Assembly (NCBI GenBank): GCA_009780585.1
Contig: WQZS01000023.1
Span: forward strand, 1 to 51,795
DNA length: 51,795 nt
From: Defluviitaleaceae bacterium
GTDB lineage: Bacteria; Bacillota; Clostridia; Lachnospirales; WQUN01
Direction: 5' to 3'
Part shown: piece after piece, positions 17,491-25,888 of the stretch
How positions within the stretch are numbered: the stretch's first letter is position 1
Layout: every line of letters starts with the position of its first letter
Translations under genes and position numbers: made by a program
Notes under the pieces: generated by a model
Told to the model about the DNA's origin: nothing
What the model saw: only the letters and a program-made list of their open reading frames with translations
Databases searched by the model: none

Positions 17491-18777
17491 ATGGCGCGTA
17501 CACAAACATGGTTACAAAAACATTTTACCGGCAATCCCTACAAGGTATGGGGCTTGCTGTTTTTTATTTTTATCATCCAAGGTTTTATTTACGCTACCCC
17601 GAGGGAAATCGCGTACGGGCTGGTTGAGATCGTATGGTCGCCGGACGTATTGGTGTCAGATTACATAGCCATCGGGGGGTTGGGGGCGGCTTTCGTCAAC
17701 GCGGGACTGACAGGTTTGGTTGTGATCGGTATATTAATAGCGGTCAAGCATGAACCGTACGGCTTGACGCTTGCCGTCATGGGCTTGATCGCCGGGTTCT
17801 CCTTCTTCGGTAAAAATCCCCTAAACATCCTCCCGATCATCTTCGGTGGTTATATTTACAGCCGCTTCGCCCGCACCGAGTTTAAGACTTGCATATTACC
17901 CGCGGTGTGCGCCACTTGTTTGGCACCCGCCGTCACCAAGTTGGCCCATATCGAGTTGATCGCCACATGGCAGGGTTTAATTATCGGCATCGTTATCGGA
18001 ATATTTATCGGGTTTATCATCACGCCCCTATCCGCCGCGGTTTTTAATATCCACAAAGGCAGTAACCTATATAATGTAGGCTTTGCGGCGGGGTTTATCG
18101 GTATCGCTTTGTTCGCTTTTATGCAGCATTTGGGTGTGGAATACAGCGGGATATATAACAGGAGCAGCGGGTATGATTTGCCGCTGGCTACTTTCCTGGC
18201 GGTCGCGTCGGGTTATTTCGTTATTTGCGGCTTGATCGGCGGGAGCGAACGGGTGACTTTAAAAACCTTCATTACATTTAACCCTGACGATAACGAATTT
18301 TACAAGTTGTTCGGCGATAAGGTTTATATCGCCATGGGGATATTGGGATTCGCTTGTTTGGCGCTGATCGTCGGCATCAACGGCTCGTTTTCGGGGACGG
18401 TTATCGGCGGGGCGATGTCCGTCGTGGGGTTCGGGGCATTCGGCAAGTCGCTCCGCAGGGTGGCACCCGTGGTCGCGGGTACGCTGGCAGCCGCGCTCAT
18501 ACATATGCTCTTTACGGAGACGGCCTTTAACAGCCCGGGATTGATTACGGTAATCCTGTTCTCCACATGCCTTTCGCCCACGACCAAGCGCTTTGGCTGG
18601 AAGTGGGCCTTCGTCGTCGGCTTTGTGCATTTGGTGCTGGCAACGAACGTCGGTGAATTCCACGGGGGGTTAAACCTGTACAACAACGGCTTTGCGGCGG
18701 GGTTGTCGTCGATGGTTTTGCTGCCGGTGATGGAGTTCTTTAAGATGAGGAATGAAAACAAAACGGAGTATTCGTGA
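17491..18777 (+). CDS. DUF1576 integral membrane protein
   Basis: A 428-aa polytopic membrane protein with about ten hydrophobic segments. An upstream in-frame extension to 17239 is antisense to mnhE and lacks family character. The ATG at 17491 is chosen for its SD (TCGGGGG) and the promoter just upstream. I recognise it as DUF1576, a Bacillota membrane family of unknown function. Two similar glycine-rich segments, NLYNVGFAAGFIGIALFAFM and NLYNNGFAAGLSSMVLLPVM, suggest an internal duplication. It is divergent from the Mrp antiporter operon, so a link to ion or envelope homeostasis is possible but only inferred. Confidence 0.82.
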   Translation: MARTQTWLQKHFTGNPYKVWGLLFFIFIIQGFIYATPREIAYGLVEIVWSPDVLVSDYIAIGGLGAAFVNAGLTGLVVIGILIAVKHEPYGLTLAVMGLIAGFSFFGKNPLNILPIIFGGYIYSRFARTEFKTCILPAVCATCLAPAVTKLAHIELIATWQGLIIGIVIGIFIGFIITPLSAAVFNIHKGSNLYNVGFAAGFIGIALFAFMQHLGVEYSGIYNRSSGYDLPLATFLAVASGYFVICGLIGGSERVTLKTFITFNPDDNEFYKLFGDKVYIAMGILGFACLALIVGINGSFSGTVIGGAMSVVGFGAFGKSLRRVAPVVAGTLAAALIHMLFTETAFNSPGLITVILFSTCLSPTTKRFGWKWAFVVGFVHLVLATNVGEFHGGLNLYNNGFAAGLSSMVLLPVMEFFKMRNENKTEYS

Positions 18778-18840
18778 TCGAACATTATTTTAAAGTTTTA
18801 ACCGTTAACACGAACACCGTTTAACCATTAATAACAGCTT

Positions 18841-18891
18841 AACCCCAACAGCCGACTCGTACGGGAGCGGCTTGTTGGGGTTTATTTATTT
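18841..18891 (+). terminator. Strong terminator after the DUF1576 gene
   Basis: AACCCCAACA-GCCG pairs with CGGC-TTGTTGGGGTT (14 bp with a one-base bulge), followed by a T-rich run TTTATTTATTT. It separates convergent genes. Its 3' edge contains the stop codon of the kinase on the other strand, and on that strand it is less T-rich. Confidence 0.8.
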
Positions 18892-21773
18892 AAGTATTTC
18901 TTCAGCGTTTCCATTACCTTTGTAAGGTTATACGGCTTGCTTAGGTGGCCGTTCATGCCCGCTTCCAGGCACATTTCTATGTCATCCATAAATACGTTTG
19001 CCGTAATGGCTATGATGGGGAGTTTATTTACCCGTTCATTCATTGCGGAGCGGATTTTATTTGTTGCCTCGATGCCGTCCATTTGCGGCATTTGCAAGTC
19101 CATGAAGACGATATCGTATTTGCCGGGGTCAGCCATAACCATGTTCAGCGCTTCCAGGCCGTTTTCCGCGCAATCGATGCGCAGCCCCGTTTCCGTAAGC
19201 AGCGCGATGAGTATTTCGCGGTTTATTTCCACGTCCTCGGCCAGCAGCATGGTTTTACCTTCGAATATACCGGGTTCGATATCATCGGCTGTACCTTCGT
19301 CCGCATCCGATTCCGTACTGCGGTCAACCCATACGGTGATGGTAAAGGTCGCGCCTTTGTTGATTTCCGACTTCACTTCAATTTCGCCGCCCATCTTTTC
19401 GATGATGCGCTTGGTTATCGCCAGCCCCAGGCCCGTACCGCCGAATTCCCGCGAGGTACTGCTTTGCAATTGCTCGAAGGTGGTGAACAGCTTGTCTTGC
19501 TGCTCGGGGGGTATGCCGATCCCGTCATCGGATACGGATATACGCAATTCGCAGGCATGAGCCGTTTCCCGCACCAATGATATATCCAGGCGTATTTCGC
19601 CGTTTTCGTGGGAGAATTTTACGGCGTTTGAAAGCAGGTTGGTAACCACTTGTATAAAACGCTGTTCGTCCCCGACAAACCGAACGGGAATCCGTTCGTC
19701 TATGTGTATACTCAAACGCTGCTTCCGTTCCTCCGCGCGGAATTGGATAAAGGCCACCGCTCTTTTAACCATCCGCTCGAAATTGAAGGCTTCCCTCATC
19801 AAGTCCAGCTTATCCGCTTCGATTTTCGCCATGTCGAGGATGTCGTTGATCAGTCCCAGCAAGTGGGAAGAAGCGTCGTCGATTTTATCGAACGCGGCGT
19901 TCTTGTCGTCGGGTTTGTTGGCTTTTTTACCTATGGAGGCCATGCCGATGATGGCGTTCATGGGGGTACGCATTTCGTGGCTCATGTTGGAAAGGAAGTC
20001 GCCCTTCGCTTTGCTTGCGGCGGTTGACTGGACGAGGGCTTCCGTTAACAGGACGGATTGTTCCGTTATCGTCCTCCGCTTCTTCGCGTTGACGAAATAC
20101 GCGACCGCGATACATAAGACGACGATGAAAAGCATAACCGCCGTACCGATGACCCACGGCATTTGCCTTTGCAACAGCATAATGCGGTAGTCATACGTAC
20201 GGCGCATCCATTGCTCGGTGATGACGGGCATGTCGATCATACGCATGGCCTTGCTGATGATCGAATGTAGGATAACCTCGTCCCGATTGATACCGAAGGT
20301 AGATTCGAAGATGTGGTGGAACAGGTAATTTATCTTATAGCCCGGGCGTTCGAGGTAATGGGTGAGGATCAACAGGTCATGGTCGCTTGCCATCACCATA
20401 TCCAATTCGCCGCGGTCCAGCGCGTCAAAGGCTTCAAGGTTGCTTTCGAAGAAGCTCAAATAATAATGGTTGGGGAACCATTGCATGAAAAGCGCGGAAT
20501 GGGCGTAATCCCTTATCAAACCGATGCGCATGTACAATATCTCGTTTAAGGTGATATTGCGATGCGACGTGTGAGATATAAGCGCGGGGTTGACGGTCAT
20601 AAACGAATTTTCGGGGAAAAGGAACATCCTTTCACGCTCGGGCGTGCGGAATACTTCGGTAATGATGGCGGCTTCACCGCTTTCCACTATGCGCAACAAA
20701 TCGGCGAAGGAAGCGTCCGTATCGTTAGCGCTTTCGAACCGTAGCCCCGTGTACCGTTCGATTTCCCCCAATACGTCGATGGCGATGCCTTGCCATGTAC
20801 CCAACCGATCGTCGAAAAACGAAACAGGGTAGTTGCTGTTCTCCATCCCGACCTTGATTACGGGGTTATCGTTGATAAAACGTATTTCCTCGTCGGTAAG
20901 CTGGGCCAATAACTTATAGAATAAATAATCTTGATACCCTTGGCTGTACAAACCGACCAAATACCTGACGGCTCCCGCTTGCAGGGCTTTTTGCACTACG
21001 TTGATAACGGGCGCGAGGCTGGGGTTTTGCGTCGCCAGGGAAACGGGGACGTACAGCAACGGATCAAAATGATGGCTGTTAACGGTTGATAAAAACCCGA
21101 AGGAACCTTCCGCCGTGTCCTTGTCAAAGAAGGCGTTGATTTGCCCGTTTTGCAACATGGCATACACGGTGTGGTAATCGTTGAAGAAAACCGCTTCAAA
21201 GGAATAAGGGATATGTTCGGCTACGGTTTCATAAACAACCGTACCTTCGAGGAAAGCGTAACGCGGCAAACAATCTGCCGATACCCCATACAGCGGGTTG
21301 ACCTCCGGTATCGTAAAATACCTGATCGTGTGCCAAATCACCGCGTCCGTCATTATATAGGTTTGCATACGTTCGTTTGTGGGGGACAACGTAGCGGTAA
21401 AATCAATGGCGTGGGATTCGAGCCCCGCAAGCAAATCGCCCCAATCGATAATTTGGGGCGTAAAGGGGATACCAAGCAATTCGGTCAGCCAATCGCACAG
21501 CAGCGCGGCGAAGCCTTTAATCTCATTGTTAGCCAAAAAAATTTCCGTAGTCGGGTGCATCCCCAGTACAAAGGATTGGCCCTGTGCTTGGAACCCCTCA
21601 ATAGCCCGAATGTCGGCGTCATTGATACCCGGTATTTCGCGGAAGCAGGTAAACTCGGCGGATTCGTCCGGTTCGCTTCCACGGTTGCCGCAACCATATA
21701 AAAACCCCGCCACAAAAAACGCGACGCACAGACCGATGAAACAATATGAATATTTATGTACGGCATTTTTCAC
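18882..21773 (-). CDS. BvgS-like hybrid sensor histidine kinase with tandem solute-binding sensor domains
   Basis: About 963 aa. The GTG at 21773 is chosen because a good promoter at 21834-21806 lies downstream of the other candidate start (GTG at 21827). Order: signal with lipobox-like end (FLYGC); first SBP_bac_3 domain (about 60-300 in the 21827 numbering); second SBP_bac_3 domain (about 320-545, starting at NDNPVIKVGMENSNYPVSFF); a TM helix (556-578); HisKA with phospho-acceptor His 617 in FLSNMSHEMRTPMNA; HATPase (GTGLGLAITKRIIEKMGG); and one C-terminal receiver (IVFMDLQMPQMDG). No HPt is present, so phosphotransfer must go to a separate protein. It probably senses an extracellular small molecule. 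Paralogue of the two kinases at 30758 and 35223. Confidence 0.87.
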   Translation of the reverse strand: MKNAVHKYSYCFIGLCVAFFVAGFLYGCGNRGSEPDESAEFTCFREIPGINDADIRAIEGFQAQGQSFVLGMHPTTEIFLANNEIKGFAALLCDWLTELLGIPFTPQIIDWGDLLAGLESHAIDFTATLSPTNERMQTYIMTDAVIWHTIRYFTIPEVNPLYGVSADCLPRYAFLEGTVVYETVAEHIPYSFEAVFFNDYHTVYAMLQNGQINAFFDKDTAEGSFGFLSTVNSHHFDPLLYVPVSLATQNPSLAPVINVVQKALQAGAVRYLVGLYSQGYQDYLFYKLLAQLTDEEIRFINDNPVIKVGMENSNYPVSFFDDRLGTWQGIAIDVLGEIERYTGLRFESANDTDASFADLLRIVESGEAAIITEVFRTPERERMFLFPENSFMTVNPALISHTSHRNITLNEILYMRIGLIRDYAHSALFMQWFPNHYYLSFFESNLEAFDALDRGELDMVMASDHDLLILTHYLERPGYKINYLFHHIFESTFGINRDEVILHSIISKAMRMIDMPVITEQWMRRTYDYRIMLLQRQMPWVIGTAVMLFIVVLCIAVAYFVNAKKRRTITEQSVLLTEALVQSTAASKAKGDFLSNMSHEMRTPMNAIIGMASIGKKANKPDDKNAAFDKIDDASSHLLGLINDILDMAKIEADKLDLMREAFNFERMVKRAVAFIQFRAEERKQRLSIHIDERIPVRFVGDEQRFIQVVTNLLSNAVKFSHENGEIRLDISLVRETAHACELRISVSDDGIGIPPEQQDKLFTTFEQLQSSTSREFGGTGLGLAITKRIIEKMGGEIEVKSEINKGATFTITVWVDRSTESDADEGTADDIEPGIFEGKTMLLAEDVEINREILIALLTETGLRIDCAENGLEALNMVMADPGKYDIVFMDLQMPQMDGIEATNKIRSAMNERVNKLPIIAITANVFMDDIEMCLEAGMNGHLSKPYNLTKVMETLKKYLNK

Positions 21774-21805
21774 AAAACCACACCCAGTTTTGAATACGTA
21801 CAAAA

Positions 21806-21834
21806 AATATAACAAACTTATCCGCACGGGTCAA
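21806..21834 (-). promoter_or_regulatory. Promoter of the 18882-21773 sensor kinase
   Basis: Minus strand TTGACC (21834-21829), 17-nt spacer, TATATT (21811-21806). The predicted transcript starts near 21799, 26 nt before the GTG. Two direct repeats abut the -35 box. Confidence 0.6.
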
Positions 21835-21871
21835 TGTTTATGATTTCCTTTTGTGTTTATCATTTCCTTTT
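21835..21871 (-). promoter_or_regulatory. Pair of 18-bp direct repeats next to the kinase -35 box, candidate activator site
   Basis: Plus-strand copies TGTTTATGATTTCCTTTT (21835-21852) and TGTTTATCATTTCCTTTT (21854-21871) differ at one base and are spaced 19 bp, about two helical turns. They lie directly upstream of the TTGACC box, and the second copy touches the stop of the adjacent AraC-type regulator gene. Direct repeats beside -35 are the usual layout for AraC-family activator sites. The link to that regulator is inferred. Confidence 0.45.
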
Positions 21872-22851
21872 TAAAATTCTTCGATTATCCTTAACTCATT
21901 TATGTTTAAGGATTCGTAGCCGTCCGATTGGCGGTATTTCTTCGGTGAAAGGCCGTTTTTGGCGCTAAACTGCCTCGTAAAGTAGGATTCGTATTTAAAG
22001 CCCGTTGTTTCGGCGATTTCCTTCACGCTTAGTTTTGAATGGGTTAAGAGCTTGCAAGCGACGTTTAAACGGTGGTGCAGTAAATAATCGATGGGCGTAC
22101 GGCGGGTGGTTGCGCGGAATTTACGCGTCAGCGTTGTGCGGTTTGAGCATACCAATTTACATAACGAATCGAGGGTTATCTCGGAGGAAAAGTTCGCGTG
22201 GATATGCTCCAACACGGCATTGACGACCGCTTCGTCGGACAACGCGTTATAATCGATTTTGACGGAGCGGGCTTCCTCCAGCGTCAAGAGGATTTGCATG
22301 ATATAACGGCGGGCGCGGAATAACCCTTCCCCGCAAGCCAAGTCGAACCAATCGGATATACGTAAAAATATTTGGGAAGAAGGGTTTATTATACCGTTAT
22401 GGGATTTATCCCTCGCCAAGAAAGGGGCTAACAGCATACAGTCATGTTCGTCGGCTATCAAAGGAGCTAATAACATATGGTCATGTTCGTCGGTTATTAA
22501 AGGAGCCAATAATATATGGTCATGCTTGTCGGCTATCAAAGGAGCTAATAATATATGGTCATGCTCGTCTGTTGTGCCTTTATAACAGGCGTTTTTTATC
22601 ACTTCCAAATTCAAACTTTTATTTATAAACGATGGGTGGAAGCAAAGCGACTTCGCGTTGAAGCGGTTCTTTTTTGATAGCGATACCCTGTCGTACCGTG
22701 ACGTTAACAGGATACACGGCGATGTAAGCGCGGTTGTTTTGCCGTTGATTTCGGCCATACAGTTGCCGTCCGTTATTATTGTTAATTTTAATAAGTCAGT
22801 ATCGTACGGGGTATCAAATCTCTCCCGTATATTAAAATCAATTATCATCAC
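21871..22851 (-). CDS. AraC-family transcriptional regulator with an in-frame minisatellite
   Basis: 326 aa. The C-terminal roughly 100 residues are a standard double helix-turn-helix AraC domain (ITLDSLCKLVCSNRTTLTRK; then LSVKEIAETTGFKYESYFTR and the family tail LSPKKYRQ). The N-terminal part (1-90) looks like a small cupin-like sensing region. Residues 95-146 are four copies of a 13-residue unit (D-E/K-HDH-I/M-LLAPLI-A/T), an insertion not expected in the family. It lies between the sensor kinase and gapA, and may control either. Start ATG at 22851 has only a weak SD (GGGGAAAAAGTG). Confidence 0.85.
   Translation of the reverse strand: MMIIDFNIRERFDTPYDTDLLKLTIITDGNCMAEINGKTTALTSPCILLTSRYDRVSLSKKNRFNAKSLCFHPSFINKSLNLEVIKNACYKGTTDEHDHILLAPLIADKHDHILLAPLITDEHDHMLLAPLIADEHDCMLLAPFLARDKSHNGIINPSSQIFLRISDWFDLACGEGLFRARRYIMQILLTLEEARSVKIDYNALSDEAVVNAVLEHIHANFSSEITLDSLCKLVCSNRTTLTRKFRATTRRTPIDYLLHHRLNVACKLLTHSKLSVKEIAETTGFKYESYFTRQFSAKNGLSPKKYRQSDGYESLNINELRIIEEF
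22414..22569 (-). repeat. Four tandem 39-bp repeats inside the AraC-type gene
   Basis: Four adjacent units of 39 bp (13 codons) preserve the reading frame. Encoded units: DEHDHILLAPLIA, DKHDHILLAPLIT, DEHDHMLLAPLIA, DEHDCMLLAPFLA. Units differ by a few substitutions, so they are not brand new, but copy number could still vary by slippage or recombination without breaking the frame. Confidence 0.9.
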
Positions 22852-22962
22852 TTTTTCCCCGATTGCGGATAGTATAATTTTTATTGCATTTACTTCATTG
22901 TATTACCCATGCGGTAAAAATACAATCGAAGGGTAATCAAAATAACCTTTGGAGGGATATAC

Positions 22963-23961
22963 ATGGTAATTAAAGCGGCGATCAACGGGTTCGGGCGGAT
23001 CGGGCGGTTAACGTTAAGGCAAATGATCGGTTCGCCGGATTTTGAAGTAGCGGCGATCAATGACTTGACCGACCCCAAAATGCTTGCGCACCTGTTTAAG
23101 TATGACACCGCGCAGGGCAGGTTTAAGGGTGAGGTAACCCATACGGAAAACGCGGTCATAATCGATGGGGCGGTAATCCCCGTTTACGCAGAAAAAGACC
23201 CCAAGGGATTGCCGTGGGGCAAATTGGGTGTGGATGTGGTTTTGGAATGCACGGGCTTCTTTACTTCCAAAAGAGCGTCGATGGCGCACATCGAAGCGGG
23301 GGCGAAGCGGGTCGTCATTTCCGGCCCCGCGGGGGATGACCTGCCGACTGTCGTGTTCGGCGTTAACGAAAAAAGTGTAACGGCGTCCGACGCCATCTTG
23401 TCGGCGGCGACGTGTACCACCAATTGCCTTGCCCCGATGGCGTACGTCTTAAACGAACTGGCACCCATCCGCAAGGGGTTTATGACGACAATACACGCCT
23501 ACACCAACGACCAAAATACGCTGGACAGCCCGCATCCGAAGGGTGACCTTAGGCGCGCGCGCGCTTCCGCTTGCAACATCATTCCGCAGCCGACCGGGGC
23601 GGCCAAGGCGGTTGGGTTGGTTATCCCCTCGCTTGCGGGCAAGCTCGACGGTTCGGCGCAGCGGGTACCCGTGCTGACGGGCTCGATTACCGAATTGGTT
23701 GCGGTTGTCGAAGGCACGGTAACGGCAGACCAAATTAATACGGCGATGAAAGCCGCTTCCACGGAATCCTTCGGGTATACGGACGAGGAAATCGTATCCT
23801 CCGATATCATCGGTATAACGTACGGCTCGCTGTTTGACGCGACGCAGACGAAGGTGACGGACTTGGGCGGCGACACGCTCGTAAAGATCGCCGCGTGGTA
23901 CGACAATGAGAATTCGTATGTAAGCCAAATGGTGCGGTTGGTGAAATATATAAACGGTTGA
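22963..23961 (+). CDS. gapA: Glyceraldehyde-3-phosphate dehydrogenase, type I
   Basis: 332 aa, full length. Catalyses oxidation and phosphorylation of glyceraldehyde 3-phosphate to 1,3-bisphosphoglycerate with NAD+. Visible: NAD-binding [10 protein letters not shown] (residues 7-16), Asp34 consistent with NAD rather than NADP, catalytic Cys151 in [11 protein letters not shown] (ATC replaces the usual ASC), His178 in [11 protein letters not shown], and the C-terminal [14 protein letters not shown] is GGAGGG, 6-7 nt before ATG. It is monocistronic, ending at a terminator. Other glycolytic genes are not adjacent. Confidence 0.96.
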   Translation: MVIKAAINGFGRIGRLTLRQMIGSPDFEVAAINDLTDPKMLAHLFKYDTAQGRFKGEVTHTENAVIIDGAVIPVYAEKDPKGLPWGKLGVDVVLECTGFFTSKRASMAHIEAGAKRVVISGPAGDDLPTVVFGVNEKSVTASDAILSAATCTTNCLAPMAYVLNELAPIRKGFMTTIHAYTNDQNTLDSPHPKGDLRRARASACNIIPQPTGAAKAVGLVIPSLAGKLDGSAQRVPVLTGSITELVAVVEGTVTADQINTAMKAASTESFGYTDEEIVSSDIIGITYGSLFDATQTKVTDLGGDTLVKIAAWYDNENSYVSQMVRLVKYING

Positions 23962-23970
23962 CACCGTTAA

Positions 23971-24016
23971 ATAAAAAAACGGGTTGCCTGTTTAAAATGG
24001 AGGCAACCCGTTTCTG
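23971..24016. terminator. Bidirectional terminator between gapA and the creatininase gene
   Basis: AACGGGTTGCCT (23978-23989) pairs with AGGCAACCCGTT (24001-24012), a perfect 12-bp stem. An A-run on the left and a short T-run on the right allow use from both sides. Confidence 0.85.
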
Positions 24017-24028
24017 AATACTGCCTTG

Positions 24029-24835
24029 TCAATTACACTTCGGTGTTTTACCCCGTGCGGCGAATTCGTTGATTAATTCGATGGACTCGCTGTCGGCTTT
24101 TACGGCCCTTATTTTTTGCACGGTATTGTCCACGGCCATATCGAAGATTTTTTTACCCAGCTCGGGTGTGGCGAGGGAATGGTCGCCCGCGTAGTGGTTG
24201 GGGAAGGAAGCGTACCAATTAAAGCCCGTGAAGAGTCCTTCCTCTTTTACATTCGCCAAACGCCCGAGGTCCCTGCCCTCCGCGGGGTCTTGGATTTCCG
24301 AATGGATGAGCTCGGGTTGGAGGTGCATCATGAGGGACGTTTCCGCAAGCCCCGCGTGTTGGCCGAGGTCATCGCAGCCGGCGATTCCCTGTATTTCCTT
24401 ACGCTGCGCTTCGGTTAGTCCCACGGCGAAGCCCGTGTAGACTTGATAATCGCGGTTAAGGCGCGGCATTTCCTGCGCGAAGAACGGCAGGAAGTGGTTA
24501 TTGCCCCCGTGACCGCTCATAACCATGATTTTCTTGATGCCGTTGCGGCCGATTTCGTCGCACGCGGCCAATATCGTGTCCATCATCATCTTGTGCGATA
24601 CAGCCACCGTACCGGGATAATGTATGGCCTCCGCTATTTGCCCGAAGAAGTAATACGGGAAAACGATGGCAGGCTCGATTTCCGCCGCGGCTTTGCATAT
24701 GGCCGTGGAGGTATACATGTCCGTACCCAGCGGTAGATGGTTGCCGTGTTTTTCAAGCACCCCGATGGGGATGACGCATACGCCGTGCTTTGCGGCGATT
24801 TCAAATTGCTGTGTGGTTAATTGCTCCCAAAGAAT
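24029..24835 (-). CDS. Creatininase-family amidohydrolase, probably started at an ATT codon
   Basis: Metal-dependent hydrolase of the creatininase/MftE fold. Ligand motifs: LEKHGNHLPLGTD (Glu, His, Asp), SGHGGNN and HAGLAETSLM. If begun at the first accepted start (GTG, 24760) the protein has 243 aa and lacks the family's N-terminal strand. Reading back in frame gives ILWEQLTTQQFE and HGVCVIPIG, a typical family N-terminus, up to the upstream TAA at 24848. The only plausible initiation point is ATT at 24835, exactly 12 nt after a TAA fused to a G6 SD, the spacing used at other junctions here. It shares an operon with GH5 and GH94 genes; its substrate is unknown. Confidence 0.75.
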   Translation of the reverse strand: MLWEQLTTQQFEIAAKHGVCVIPIGVLEKHGNHLPLGTDMYTSTAICKAAAEIEPAIVFPYYFFGQIAEAIHYPGTVAVSHKMMMDTILAACDEIGRNGIKKIMVMSGHGGNNHFLPFFAQEMPRLNRDYQVYTGFAVGLTEAQRKEIQGIAGCDDLGQHAGLAETSLMMHLQPELIHSEIQDPAEGRDLGRLANVKEEGLFTGFNWYASFPNHYAGDHSLATPELGKKIFDMAVDNTVQKIRAVKADSESIELINEFAARGKTPKCN

Positions 24836-24847
24836 AAATAGCCCCCC

Positions 24848-25888
24848 TTATCCTTTTACAAACGCCTCCACGAGTTCCGGAAACGCCCATTCCATTTTCT
24901 TGCGGTCGAGCAGGCCGAATTTTTCCCAGCGGTCGGGGCCTTCGGTGCGGCCGTTGTCCCACCATACGCAGGGGATGCCGTATTTTTTGGCGACTTTCGT
25001 ATAGTACTTCGCCCATGCCACGCGGTCGGCGATGTTTTCGCCGCGTTTGCGCGCGCCCATTTCGCCGATGATGACGGGGATACCTTTTGACAAGAGGCAC
25101 CTGTCGATTTCGGAAAAGAGTTCGTCGATGTCACGCTCGAGCTCGGGCTTCCATTCGTGGTGGGTATAATCGTCGCCGAGTGCGAACAGGTACGGGGTAT
25201 AGGCGTGTACGCTTGCGATGATGTTCGCGTCACCCGAGGGTATAAAACCTTCCATCGCACCCGTCGAACTGCTGGCCGCGTAAGTAGGTACCATCAGCAT
25301 ACGGGTCGTATTATTACCGCCCGTGGCGCGTACAGCATTGATGAAGTCGTGACCCAATTTTGCCACGACTTCGCGGCCTTCGGCGTCGCCTTCGTTCCAT
25401 TCCACGTCGGTCTTTACCTTGCGCGGTTCGTTCATCGCTTCGAAGATGAGCTTATCGCAGCAGGGCTCGAAGTGATTGGCGATTTGCGTCCATACGGCTT
25501 GCAGCTTTTCGCTGGCGGCGGGGTATTTTTCCTCCGAGGGGAAGTGCCAATCCTCGTGGTGCAGATTCAGGATCACGGTCATATCGTTGTCGAAGCCGTA
25601 ATCTACGATTTCCGACACGCGAGCCATGAAAGCGGGGTCGATCTTATATTCCGGCGCGGGGCCGATTAAATCGGCCCACGAAACCGGCAAGCGGAAGATA
25701 TCGAAGCCCGCTTCGGCTACCATTTTAAGCATTTCGGGCGTGGTGACGGGGTTGTGCCAAGCGGTTTCCTGTTTTATGGGGTTGACGGTGCCGTCTTTTT
25801 CGCGTTCCGACTTATGCACGCGGGCGTCCATCGTGTCGCCCAGGTTCCAACCCACACGGAGCTTTTTTACGTATTCCATCGGGGTCAT
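24848..25888 (-). CDS. GH5-family beta-glucanase/cellulase, cytoplasmic
   Basis: 346 aa, no signal peptide. GH5 hallmarks: WNLGDTMDA near the start, HHEDW (residues 110-114), acid/base Glu154 in FEAMNEPR, His228 in ASVHAYTPY and nucleophile Glu276 in PVIIGEMGA. It hydrolyses beta-1,4-glucan type oligosaccharides; lack of export suggests it trims imported cello-oligosaccharides. The ATG overlaps the GH94 stop (ATGA) behind a GAGGTGATC SD, giving coupled synthesis with the phosphorylase. Confidence 0.9.
   Translation of the reverse strand: MTPMEYVKKLRVGWNLGDTMDARVHKSEREKDGTVNPIKQETAWHNPVTTPEMLKMVAEAGFDIFRLPVSWADLIGPAPEYKIDPAFMARVSEIVDYGFDNDMTVILNLHHEDWHFPSEEKYPAASEKLQAVWTQIANHFEPCCDKLIFEAMNEPRKVKTDVEWNEGDAEGREVVAKLGHDFINAVRATGGNNTTRMLMVPTYAASSSTGAMEGFIPSGDANIIASVHAYTPYLFALGDDYTHHEWKPELERDIDELFSEIDRCLLSKGIPVIIGEMGARKRGENIADRVAWAKYYTKVAKKYGIPCVWWDNGRTEGPDRWEKFGLLDRKKMEWAFPELVEAFVKG

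Noticed and set aside
22414..22569. CRISPR-like array from the regularly spaced 39-bp units
   Set aside because: Units are contiguous with no spacers and lie in an open reading frame; no cas genes nearby.
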